64,000 bases of DNA from Hygrophila difformis (lineage: Eukaryota > Streptophyta > Magnoliopsida > Lamiales > Acanthaceae). Each line of letters starts with the position of its first letter. Positions within the stretch are counted from its first letter, which is position 1. Positions 35,723-45,699 of this stretch are shown here, one piece after another. A program made the translations under genes and the position numbers. The stretch spans positions 6,671,785-6,735,784 of the forward strand of contig JAOANR010000005.1 of assembly GCA_030278955.1 (NCBI GenBank), given 5' to 3'. The notes beneath the pieces were generated by a model that did not search any database, had not been told where the DNA came from, and worked only from the letters and a program-made list of their open reading frames with translations.

Positions 35723-36639
35723 TGTAGCATCACAAATTTGAGCAGAAAACAACAACACAAGAATTTTGAAACTAATGGCAAATTAAACAGGGAAAGGTGA
35801 AAGCTTTGATGGGGTATGGTATGGTATGTTATTGGTATTGGTGGGTGGAGTGCTGGAGAAGGCAGGTTATTTATGGCCCTTTTGCAAAGAGGGAGGTGGA
35901 CCTGAGTCCTGAGCAAAGAAAATTGACAGTGAGCAAAGATCACAAGATTCTCACTCCTATTAAATCTTCTCTTTATAATACTACTTCTATAACAGAGTGG
36001 TTGGAACTTTTATGATTTGGGAATTCAACTTCTTAACTTTGACACATAAAGGGCAAAGCTTTATTCCGCCCTTTATCAAAAGATTGACAAACAACACAAC
36101 AAGATTCAATAATTACATATATATAAAAAAATAAGTAAATGGGAAAGAATTAGCATATGTATGTTCATAGGGTTTGTTTTTTTGCTCTTGTAATTTGTTT
36201 TGACTGCTTTGGTTGAGAAGATGATTGATTTGCCCAACAACTCTGTCTTGACTTAGTGTCAATTTAAACTCTAAATGATATCACGGTAATTTCAGTGGTT
36301 TCCTACTATTCAATACGGTTGATAAGACATATTTACAGTTACATTGTTAACCATATAGTAGTAGTATTTCTTTCAATACCCCCAAGGCTTCAATTGAATG
36401 TCATTTTTATGTAGTTCTCAAATTTCTATTTTCTAAAATACAGTAGTTCAGTTTTGAATATTGTAGAGTGTTGTTGAGGTAGAATATATAACATGGTAAG
36501 AGATAGATAACTGTTGTATTCCATGGTAAGAGATAGATAACTGTTTTGAAAAAAGTAAACCCACTAAGCATACATTTATCTATGAAGTTTACCCTCCTCC
36601 TCTAAAGGTAAAGGCACAATGAATTCCTTGGCTCAATAG
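35723..36639 (-). promoter_or_regulatory. ROP upstream region
   Basis: Sequence above the ROP start is a short leader followed by AT-rich promoter DNA. A 23-base direct repeat, ATGGTAAGAGATAGATAACT plus GTT, occurs at about 36493 and 36522. No other gene was found. Position is the only evidence for promoter function. Confidence 0.4.
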
Positions 36640-37011
36640 GGTTTGAGTAGGGGTGTCAATTTCAAGTTTCGGGTCGTGTTCGTGTCGGGTTGATCAGGTT
36701 GTATAATATTTCAAGTCGGGTTTCGGGTCAACCTGATTTCGGAAAAAAATCCAAAATGACCAAACCCAAATCTGTAATTTTTCGTGTCGTTCGGGTTCAT
36801 TTTTTCGGGTTATAGGCCAAAATTGACACAATTTCAAGTTTCGGATCGTGTTCGTGTCAGGTTGAGCAGGTGGTATAATATTTCAGGTCGGGTATCGGGT
36901 CGACCTGATTTGGAAAAAAACCCAAAATGACTAAACCAAAACCTGAAATTTTTCATGTCGGTCGGGTTCGTTTTTCGGGTTCGTGTCCAAATTGACACCC
37001 CTAGGTTTGAG
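36640..37011. mobile_element. hAT MITE with perfect 8-bp target duplication
   Basis: A 356-bp element (36648-37003) has ends TAGGGGTGTCAATTT and AAATTGACACCCCTA, flanked by GGTTTGAG on both sides (36640-36647, 37004-37011). Inside are two head-to-tail copies of a roughly 170-base unit (TTTCAAGTTTCGG(G/A)TCGTGT start), an internal tandem duplication. No coding sequence. Confidence 0.9.
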
Positions 37012-37549
37012 TTCACTATATATCGGATTATTGAGTTATAGACAATTGTTATTAACTTTATAATTGAAAAAAAAAAAAAGTTATTGGTGTTACTAATTTT
37101 GTTCAACTTTTTTTTTTCAATTTTATTAAAACACATTATTTATAGAATAAGTTTTTTATTTGTAAATAATTTAGGTTATTAATGATAATAAGTGAGTTAC
37201 CAACCGCAATTTGCTTAAGTGGCTGGGTTCCACTAGTTTAAGCATGCAAATACTTGTGTTATTAGAGTTGGGTCCAATGTGACATGAAAATACCCATTAT
37301 ACACCAAAATTATGTGGGAAATTAAAAAGATATATCACTAGTCACTATTTTAAATTTTGGCCGAAATCTTGAAAATTTGGGACCTCATAAACTAAATTTT
37401 ACATACAATATGTTTTTACAAAATTTCCACCGGAATATCTCTCTCGAAATTCAAAATTCCCCAAAATTTCACTGAAATATAGTAACAAATATTTTGAAAC
37501 TGTTCGTGAGTTTTTTAAACATTAAAATACTTTGATATATGTTGAAATG
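37012..37549. other. AT-rich intergenic sequence
   Basis: No gene, RNA or clear repeat recognised between the hAT MITE and the SINE. Confidence 0.5.
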
Positions 37550-37695
37550 AAATTATACAATTGGGATTGAGACTTAGCCCAAGTGGTTAAGTCCCTTGCT
37601 CTCAACCTTTAGGAAGGTTGAGGGTTCAATTCCCACCCGGCCCCATTTCCCTAGCCTGTATAGGCTGTTCTGCAAAAAAAAAAAATTATACAATT
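37550..37695 (+). mobile_element. tRNA-derived SINE with 13-bp target duplication
   Basis: The body (37563 to about 37682) has an A-box-like TTAGCCCAAGTGG and a B-box-like GGTTCAATTCC, a short non-tRNA tail (CTAGCCTGTATAGGCTG, itself a small hairpin) and a poly-A run. AAATTATACAATT flanks it exactly (37550-37562, 37683-37695), showing target-primed insertion. It is full length and looks young. Confidence 0.9.
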
Positions 37696-37859
37696 AATAT
37701 TTGAAACATTCAAAACGAAATTTCAGAAATAATATTATGTGGTTCTAGATATTACTTCATATTAAATGTATGAATTTTTTTTTGGAAAAAATATATGAAT
37801 TTTATTGTAATATTACTAGTAATGTATGAATTTTCCTCTATGGATCGTTCTAAAATAAA

Positions 37860-38132
37860 TATTACATCCGTTTTCTTAAAATTGTAACATTAATGTATTT
37901 CACGTAATTTAATGCACATATTTAATGCATAATATCTCAAATTGTATACAAATAAAAAATATAAAAATTTAATATTATAAAACTATGTGATTAGACGAAT
38001 CAAATGAGATCTCACTTAACTATATATAGTTTATCTTATATAACTCTGTTAAAAGATTACATTAAAATTACTCAATGAATAGTAACAACTATTCACATAT
38101 TTAATTTCATTTTAACAAAATGGATAGAGTAT
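37860..38132. mobile_element. Degenerate Stowaway-type MITE
   Basis: Left TTACATCCGTTTTCTTAAAA and right TTTTAACAAAATGGATAGAG are imperfect inverted repeats of the (CT)CCCTCCGT(C/T) kind, with TA flanks. About 270 bp, non-coding. Confidence 0.5.
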
Positions 38133-38214
38133 TTCATTTCTGTAGTTGACAAAAGAATTTGATTAAATTAGTAGTATGAGGTCAGTCCGGTTTTGGTGCT
38201 GGCATTATTATTGC

Positions 38215-38395
38215 CAGCAGGTACAGACAGGGCTAAAATGATGTCCACGCTATGAAAAATGATGTTAGCTCAATGAAAAATGATGTTGCCCATTTTATAA
38301 TATTTTATCATTTTTTCATACGCACGCATCATTTCACACAGACATCATTTTTCATTGCTCTGACATCATTTTTCTATGCATAGCCATCATTCCAT
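38215..38395. repeat. Short inverted-repeat cluster built on AAAAATGATGT
   Basis: ATGAAAAATGATGT occurs twice at 38248-38290, and its inverse ACATCATTTTTCAT/ACATCATTTTTCTAT occurs twice at about 38341-38380. They could fold into one stem-loop. Probably a small MITE; ends not defined. Confidence 0.45.
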
Positions 38396-38580
38396 ATTGC
38401 CTGTATGTGCTGTTGACAACACACAAGCCACACCCGTATGAGGTATATATTGTAGTGTGCGCAAAAAATAGGGAAATAGAAAATAGCTAGTGTGTGCCAT
38501 CTATCTGATTGGCCTCCGGACTTCAACTTGCCTGATGGTGGATCGGAGAACCACCTCCGTCCTACCATGATGTTATTATG

Positions 38581-41226
38581 GGAGGGCCAGGGAATACACT
38601 TGCATCGGCTGTGGGTGAATTGATCAAATTAGTTGATAAGAATACGCTTGGTCTATCCCGTGGACGATATGCAAGAGCAGCATTGTGTGGAACTCAACCT
38701 GGAAGAGCCTCTCCTTGGACAGCAGGTTGATGTGGAGGGTATAAGATCATCAAAATTGCCTATGAGGGTTTGCACTTGGTGTGCATGAGGAGTTGTCGCT
38801 ATGGCCATATTCAAGATCAAAATTCCCTAAATATACTCAAAAGTGTAAGGTCAGATGATCCAGAGGCTGATGAAACATTAAATTCTGGAAACCTGCCTTC
38901 ACCAACAGAGGCTGGAAAATTCAAGGATGCGGACAGATATGAAAGCACGGACCAGCAGCTGCCTTCTTCACCGAGGGATCATGCTATGGATTCTGAGGAA
39001 CCGGAAGCCACGTAATGTGTTAATTCTATGTCTCATGCAATGTAGGGACTTAGGGTTTTCACCATCATCTTAATTATTATTATTATGTCAGATTTTGTTG
39101 ATTATTCTATTTTTGCGTGGAATATAGGGGGGGGGGGGAGGGTCATGAACCCCTGTGCTCGTCGCTGCCTATTTGAGTATGTTAGAGTTCATAAGCCATC
39201 CTTGGATTTCATCTTTGAACCTCATGGGTTATTTGATCGGGCTCGTAACTTCTTCTACAACTTGGGTTATTATCCTTTGGTTCTTCAAGAGTCTGTGGGA
39301 CGGTCTGGTGGCCTATGGATCCTTTGCCAATTGGGGTCCAGGTTTACTTATAATATTGTTGATATAGCTGATCAGTTTGTAACCTTCTCTATCACGGATA
39401 ATGATGTTTAGTGGTATTGCTCTGCTGCTTACTGTCACCCTACTTATCATCGGAGGAAAGGAGATTGGAAATACCTCCAGCAACTATCTGACGATATACT
39501 TGGCCCATGGTTTCTCATGGGTGATTGGAATGAGGTGATTGCCCTTTCGGAGGTCTTTGGTGGAATGTATTTGCAAAATAGAGCCGACGAGTTTCGAGAA
39601 TGCTTAACAGCCTCTGGCCTCTTCAATGTGCGTATGGAAGGGGCTTCTTTCACTTGGTTCCGCCAGGCTAACCAAGTTCAGTTTATTAAGAAGAGAATTG
39701 ACCGGGGTATTGCTAATCTGCAATAGAGATCTCTTTCCCTGATTATCATGTTCTCACATTACCAAGGATAAACTCGGACCATGCTCCACTTCTTCTTTCG
39801 TGTGGGGAGGCCTCTCGGTAGCCTGCAGCAAAACCATTTCGTTGGGAGGTGTTATGGAGATCAAATCCAATTTATAAAGATATGGTGAATGATACTTGGG
39901 GGGGAATCGGGTCCCTAGCTGATCGATTGACACAGCTTCAATCCCTTTCCATCCAACACTGCCAATGTGATATTCGTAAACTTCGCAATAGAAAGAAAAA
40001 TATTCTACACAGATTATCAGGTCTTGATGCCTTTCTTACCGTGTAGATTTTGTGTGGCATATTTCTTTGGATAAACGGGTTCAAAAGGAATATCAGGAAA
40101 TCCTAGAGCATGAGGAGGTCTACTGGTCCCAATGGGCACGTGAAAATTGGATTAAGTTGGGAGATAGGAATTCAAGTTATTTTCATGCTCAGGCTAAAAT
40201 GCATCATCATCGTAAGAAAGTGCATGGGTTATTTCTTAAAGATGGTTCGTGGTGTTCCGATCAAATTGTCCTTAAGAACTCGGTACGTCATTTCTTTATT
40301 TGGATTTTCTCAGATGATGAGACAATCTTGCTGGAAGAATCCCTTCCACCTTTACCACATCTGTCGCAGATTGGAGAGGAGTTTCAACATGAGGAACTGT
40401 TAAATGAGGAGGTAGAAAAGGCTCTTAAGCAATTTAAGCCGCTTGCCGCCGCGGGACCAGATGGCTATCCCGCAGCTTTTTATGCTAAGTTTTGGCCTGA
40501 GGTGAGGAACCACATTATTGATGTTGTCCGACAGGCCTTCAACACTGGAACTTTTTTGATCCTTAGTTGGCAAGGGCTTTCATTTGTTTAATTCTCAAAG
40601 TTAATATTCCTTCTACCGTTAGTCAGTTCAGACCCATTACACTATGTAATGTGACATAAAATTTATTCAAATGTGATAGTTAACCGGTTGAGGCCGGTAA
40701 TGGAAACATATATCTCTCCGGTGCAATCAGCATTTATTCTGGGTAGGGGGACAGTGGACAACGCCATTCTATTACAAGAGCTTGTTTATGATTTGTCTGG
40801 TGCTAACACCAGGGTTAAATCCATTGTGGTTAGGATCGACTTGGAAAAGGCCGATGACAATGTTCGATGGCTTTTTCTGGAAGAATGCTTGTATCAAATG
40901 GGACTGCCAGAAGCTCTCTGCAAAATCATTATGACTTGTGCCACTTCACCTATATTTTCTCTGCTATGGAATGGAGAATCCCTTGAGGATTTCCGGCCTC
41001 AATGTGGTTAACGTCAAGATGATCCGCTCTACCCCTATTTTTCAATATTGTAATGGAACGTTTATCTGTTACCATTTACCATGAGGTGGCAGCTGGCCGC
41101 TGGGAACCTGTCCGATTGAGCCCGGATAGTGCAGGGATATCACACCTCCTTTTTGCTGATGAATTGATTCGATGTGCTATGGTGACTAACCAGAGTTTGA
41201 ATGGCCTTATTTCCACTATGCACAGG
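38581..41226 (+). pseudogene. L1-type LINE (ORF1 3' part and ORF2), decayed and cut by a Ty3 insertion
   Basis: ORF1 remnants at about 38600-39015 read VDKNTLGLSRGRYARAAL and IAYEGLHLVC(M), then an acidic tail to a stop at 39015. ORF2 starts at 39085. The endonuclease reads FAWNIGGGGR, then LGYYPLVLQESVGRSGGLWI, FLMGDWNEVI and INSDHAPLLL. A linker with WSQWARENWIKLGDRNSSYF follows. Reverse-transcriptase fragments read AAAGPDGYPAAFYAKFWPEV, QFRPITLCNV, RLRPVMETYISPVQSAFILG and VRIDLEKADDNVRW. Many stops and shifts are present, and the YxDD-equivalent box reads FADE. The reading breaks off in the reverse transcriptase at 41226, where the Ty3 LTR begins; the missing 3' half should lie beyond the Ty3 block, i.e. 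in the N gap. The family normally encodes target-primed reverse transcription. Confidence 0.85.
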
Positions 41227-42341
41227 TGACATGGATGTCATGACACATGGCATCATGATTCCCTATTTCCCGGAAGGGCCGGTTTCAAAGGCACGAATAA
41301 AGAAATTTATTAATTCAATTTTTTATTTTTATTTCAGGAAGCAGATAAACTGGAGCCGAAGAAGGAGCCCAAATTGAAGCTGCTGATGCAGACGGAAGAA
41401 TACCGGAAGGGCCCGGATCTCATTAATTTGGGACCCACCTTGTCCAGCTGAATCCGGAAGAAAGGAGACCTCGAGATGCACAGACGGATCAAAACAGCAT
41501 AAAGAGGTCAATTGGAGGGTTCCACCGTCGTCGCCGTCGCCACCCGCCGTTGCCGGAACAGTGGCCGGTCAACGGAGTCAACACCGGAACAGGAACGGAG
41601 GGCCCCACCCGGAACAGTTAGGAAGTCTTCAATTTTGGGAAGCTACGACGCTAAGCCTAGCTGCGACGCTATCCATTGGTTCACGTCGTTGAGTCAGTTT
41701 CACGTCGTCAAGAGAAGAAAAATGAAAGAGGTTGCCTACGACGCTATCCCCCTACGACGCCAACCCTGTCTCACGTCGTAATGAGGATCACGTCGTAGTC
41801 CACCCAGAAGCATCAGGAAGCCATGCCGCCTTACGATGCCAAGGTCTACCCTACGACGCCAGCCGAGTATAGCGTCGTAATTAGTATAGCATCGTAACAG
41901 TCCAGATTTACTTGTTTTCTTGTATCTGTTTTGTTTAAAATATTATTAGGATTGTTGGATTCAGTATTAGGGTTTCCCTCTATATATATGAGGTCCCTTA
42001 CCTATTGTAAGCACTTTGATATTTTTGAACAACATATTTTCATTAAATCAAAGTCGTTTCTCTTTGAGAGCCAACACTTGGTTCTCAACAACTTGTGAGT
42101 TTACCATTTGGTTCACCCACATCATTGAAGATTGGAATTTGCTTCAATGGCCTTATCGGAAGATGCACTCATGAAATCCATTTGTCTTGGGTAAATCTCA
42201 CTTCCCTTGGATTTACTTAGTCCCCTTCTTCCGAAAATTCCTCTATCCTTTTATTTTTTTTCTTTATTTTGTTGTTCTTGTTCATCTCCTTCTCACCCTT
42301 CACCCGAGGACCCAACTTGGCAAGCAAACCGATCCATGACA
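41227..42341 (+). repeat. Ty3 LTR 1 (5' LTR)
   Basis: Begins TGACATGGATG and ends GATCCATGACA, giving a TG...CA repeat with inverted tips (TGACATGGAT/ATCCATGACA). It matches LTR 2 almost base for base apart from small indels. 41640-41895 carries about nine ACGACG or CGTCGT words. TATATATAT with GAGGTCCC near 41985 could be promoter or leader sequence. Confidence 0.85.
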
Positions 42342-42352
42342 TCAATTTATTT

Positions 42353-42365
42353 TGGTATCAAAGCC
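42353..42365 (+). other. Ty3 primer-binding site (initiator Met tRNA)
   Basis: TGGTATCAAAGCC, 11 bases after the LTR. It matches the 3' end of plant initiator Met tRNA with one mismatch from the usual TGGTATCAGAGC. Confidence 0.85.
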
Positions 42366-44073
42366 ATTGTTTGCTAGTTGGTAGGATTTCTACATCATTT
42401 TTATTTTCATTCTCCTCCATATAAAATCACAAAACCCTAAAAATATTGTTCTCGGTTCACTGTCCAGATTTGCCATTTTGCTTGAGCCATTATTTTCCAA
42501 ATCTAGTTCCATATTCGGATTGGGAAGTGTTTCTACTTAGAGATTCATATAAGGTTGGTTGATTTTGGCCAAGGGATTTAATTCCTAGGAATTTTTGAAC
42601 TTTCGGACATTATTTTCCAAACTTGTATGTTCTTGTGTGTTCTTGAGTATTTTAATTTTTCTTGTCTCTAATCCGTGTATGTGTGTTTGTGCATGTTGTT
42701 CTATGTGTTTAATGTATTAAATATGGTGTATCTTGCATGAGCAGTGGGGTTTCATTGGGTTTTGGGAGTGTGAGGTGTTTGCCAATCATTGGGAAAAATG
42801 ATGAACATTCATAAATGTTCTTGATTGATTCTTGTTTGATCCAAAATTGGTGTAATACTTTACTGTTCAACTAGAGTTAGAGGGGACATTTCTGTTAGGG
42901 TACAAGTGCTTTTTGGGGTATTAATTGCATGTACTGTGGCTGACGTCGTGCGTGAAGAGCAAGGATTCAAAAATTCAGGGTTTACAACGCTAACCTATTG
43001 TTACGTCGTCAAACCTTTCACGTCGTAAACACAATCGTCTCACGTCGTAACACTCAAAAGTTGAAGAAAAGCTAAGGCAAGCTTACGACGCCAACCTCAG
43101 TACGACGCTATCCTCCTTCCACGTCGTAGCCCAGGCTAGAGACGCAACACTGAAAGTTGAAAGAAAGACAAGGCAGACGTCTACGACGCTAACATCCATT
43201 ACGACGCGATCGACGTTCCACGACGTAGCCTAGGCTAGTTTCATAATTCCAGCAAAGATCCAAAGTGCGGAGGCTACAACGCCAAAACATCTACGACGCG
43301 AACCAAAGTTCCACATCGTACTATTGTCTAGCGTCGTAACCCGCAAAATTCCAAGGAGGGATCACGTCGCCAAGCTTACGACGCCAACCATTGTTCCACG
43401 TCGTCATTGCCTAGCGTCGTACCAGCCAGAAATTCACCAAGTGTTGAAAGTGCTGATTGTTGAAATTTGGAGATTCCATCACCCAGTCTCGGATTGCCAC
43501 GTGTCACGCGAATCAGTTTCACGCATCCATACACGCGTGTGGGAGTTCGATCATTTTGAGTGATTTTGAGCGTTAGAATAAAGCGAATATCGGACTGGCA
43601 CAGCCGTGAAACCTAGCCCGTGAAGCCACTTGAGTATTTATACAATAAAGTAGATAGCGGACTGGCACCGTTGTGAAACCCTTAGCCCGAGAAGTCGTTT
43701 GAGTAAACCGGGTATTTTCCTCGAGTGCAGTTTCTTGTGAGCTTTTATTTTCCACTTTCAAATTGGGACATATATCACTATTCATTGTTTGAGATACCTG
43801 TTTAAAACTGCAAACTCATATCAGATTGCACTGCATCATACACATCCATGCTATTTATTGATTGAGTCGAGCACTTCACACTGTTTCGTGATTTGCGCGT
43901 CCCAATAATTCTATCCATTGCATTTGATTGGGTCATTGAGTAGGTGAATTTCGACAGTGGTGTTTGAACCAAGGGCCTGAAATCGAGAGGAATATCTGCG
44001 AGTTCACTCTACACATTTCTGTTTATTTTTCTAACATTTCATATCTATACCTAGTTTGTCTGTTTTGCTGTGA
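42366..44073 (+). repeat. Ty3 long untranslated leader with ACGACG/CGTCGT array
   Basis: About 1.7 kb without a credible frame. 42950-43430 holds about 15 exact ACGACG or CGTCGT words plus several one-off variants. They are often paired as TACGACGC...CGTCGTA inverted halves about 25-45 bases apart, with GCCTAGGCTAG-like palindromes between. An ACGTGTC element (CACGTGTC, about 43498) is also present. Function unknown. Confidence 0.7.
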
Positions 44074-45657
44074 GATGGCAGGTAAGCAAGTCTTGATGAT
44101 ATTATGGAAATGCTGAGGAACATGAACCAGAAACTGGACAACCATGCTTCTTCCATTGGATCTAACGCTGCCGGTATCGCTACTGTGAATGAGCGCATTG
44201 ATGAACTTGTTGCAGATATAGGAGGGCGTATCAAATTCCAGAATGATGTCATACAACAGCAATGGCAGAGGCTGGTTGAGAAAAGACTCGAAGAGGCTTT
44301 CTACAACGCGCCTTCACCGCAGAATACGACCCCTCTAGCTCAGACTACAACTCCATCCAATCCAGCGAATATGCCTAAAAGCAGCAGCGGAGTATCTCGA
44401 GCAGATATGCAGGCCGCAGAGGATGCAATAGAAGAACAGGAGTTGCAGTTTGGACAGTTTAACCGAATGTTGGGACCAAATTTCACTGCCCGACACCGGT
44501 TACACCCTTCATTATTGCCAACTCCGCCATCACAGACTGAATTTCCAGGACAACCCGATTTCCCAGCAAATGATCCATTAACAATGCCTCCACCACCTGC
44601 CACGGCGCCTGCACCGCAGGGATTTGTGCCACAGCCACAGATACCTCATGTCAGACAAAGGCTAGAATTTAAGCCAGTTGCAGATGTCAATCCACAGAAT
44701 GATGACAATCTCAAGTGCATTAAATTCACCATTCCTCCTTTTAAGGGGACTAGTGATCCTACTGAATTCCTTGATTGGAAACATTCTATGGAAATGATCT
44801 ACAATTGTCACAATTATTCTGATTTTAAGAAGGTATAACTGGCAGTGACCAAATTTAAGGATTACGCCCAAGTTTGGTGGCAAAAGTACTGCACAGGAAA
44901 CCAGGTAGCAGGGCAACCACAAGTGACCAATTGGGAATATCTCTTGCACATAATGGAGCAACGGTTCGTACCACACACTTACAAGCCGGATATGTACAAG
45001 AAGCTCATTGCTCTGACTCAGGGGTCCAAAACGGTGGAAGAATACTATCAAGAAATGGAGATGTTGTTAATGCGGTCTCAAATTAATGAGGATCCATTAA
45101 TTACTCTCACCGGGTTTGCACACCACTTGAGGTCCGAGATTCGTGAAGAAATGGAAATGCGAGGATATATCAACCTCACTGAGTTAGTCAGGAAATCTTC
45201 TAGATTTGAAATGCAGCTTAAGAAGAAGATTCCTAGGCTACCTCCATCAGGGAACTACAATCCGAACAAGCCATGGTTAATCCGACCACCACAGAATTAC
45301 AGACCACTGCAGCTGCAGCAACCGCAGCAGCCACAACAGAATGATCAAGGTCGGGATCGACCAAGAGGTTTTGAATTGGGAAAGAACTTCAGATAATACA
45401 ACCGAGATGACAGAAATAGACCACCAGTTAGAGAGCAGAATCAAAATCCACCCGCACGGGATCAAAGAGAAGTCACATGTTGGAAATGCGGGAAAAGAGG
45501 CCATTATGCAAACGCGTGTCCCAATCCCAAAAGGATTGCGATCATCAAGAATGGCGATGAAGCAAGACCGATACAGGAAGTCGAGCCTGGAGTGTTTAGG
45601 ATTTATGATTCTGGTGAAGAGCCAGAAATTGATGGTGAAGATCCAAAACAGTCAGGT
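44074..45657 (+). pseudogene. Ty3 gag (capsid and zinc knuckle), frameshifted
   Basis: The ATG at 44074 is followed by a 7-base loss relative to copy 2 (51951), shifting the frame. Gag-like sequence resumes in frame from 44104 to a stop at 44838. Capsid motifs continue at 44845: VWWQKYCTGNQVAG, WEYLLHIMEQRFVP and LTGFAHHLRSEIREEMEMRG. A stop at 45394 precedes the CCHC knuckle CWKCGKRGHYANACP (about 45477-45521). Gag would form the virus-like particle and bind the RNA. Here at least three breaks separate the parts. Confidence 0.8.
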
Positions 45658-45699
45658 TGAGGATCCAGCCAATCCAGAGGTGGACTATACTGAAGAGGA

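Noticed and set aside
37563..37682. A tRNA gene
   Set aside because: A and B boxes are present, but no complete cloverleaf; poly-A tail and target duplication show a SINE.
42950..43430. Repeated ACGACG/CGTCGT words as a CRISPR-like or satellite array
   Set aside because: Spacing and unit length are irregular, words alternate in orientation, and the array recurs inside both copies of a retrotransposon in a plant genome.
43324..43563. 79-codon frame in the Ty3 leader, repeated at 51197
   Set aside because: It covers the ACGACG array, has no recognisable protein features, and the second copy changes frame after a small indel.
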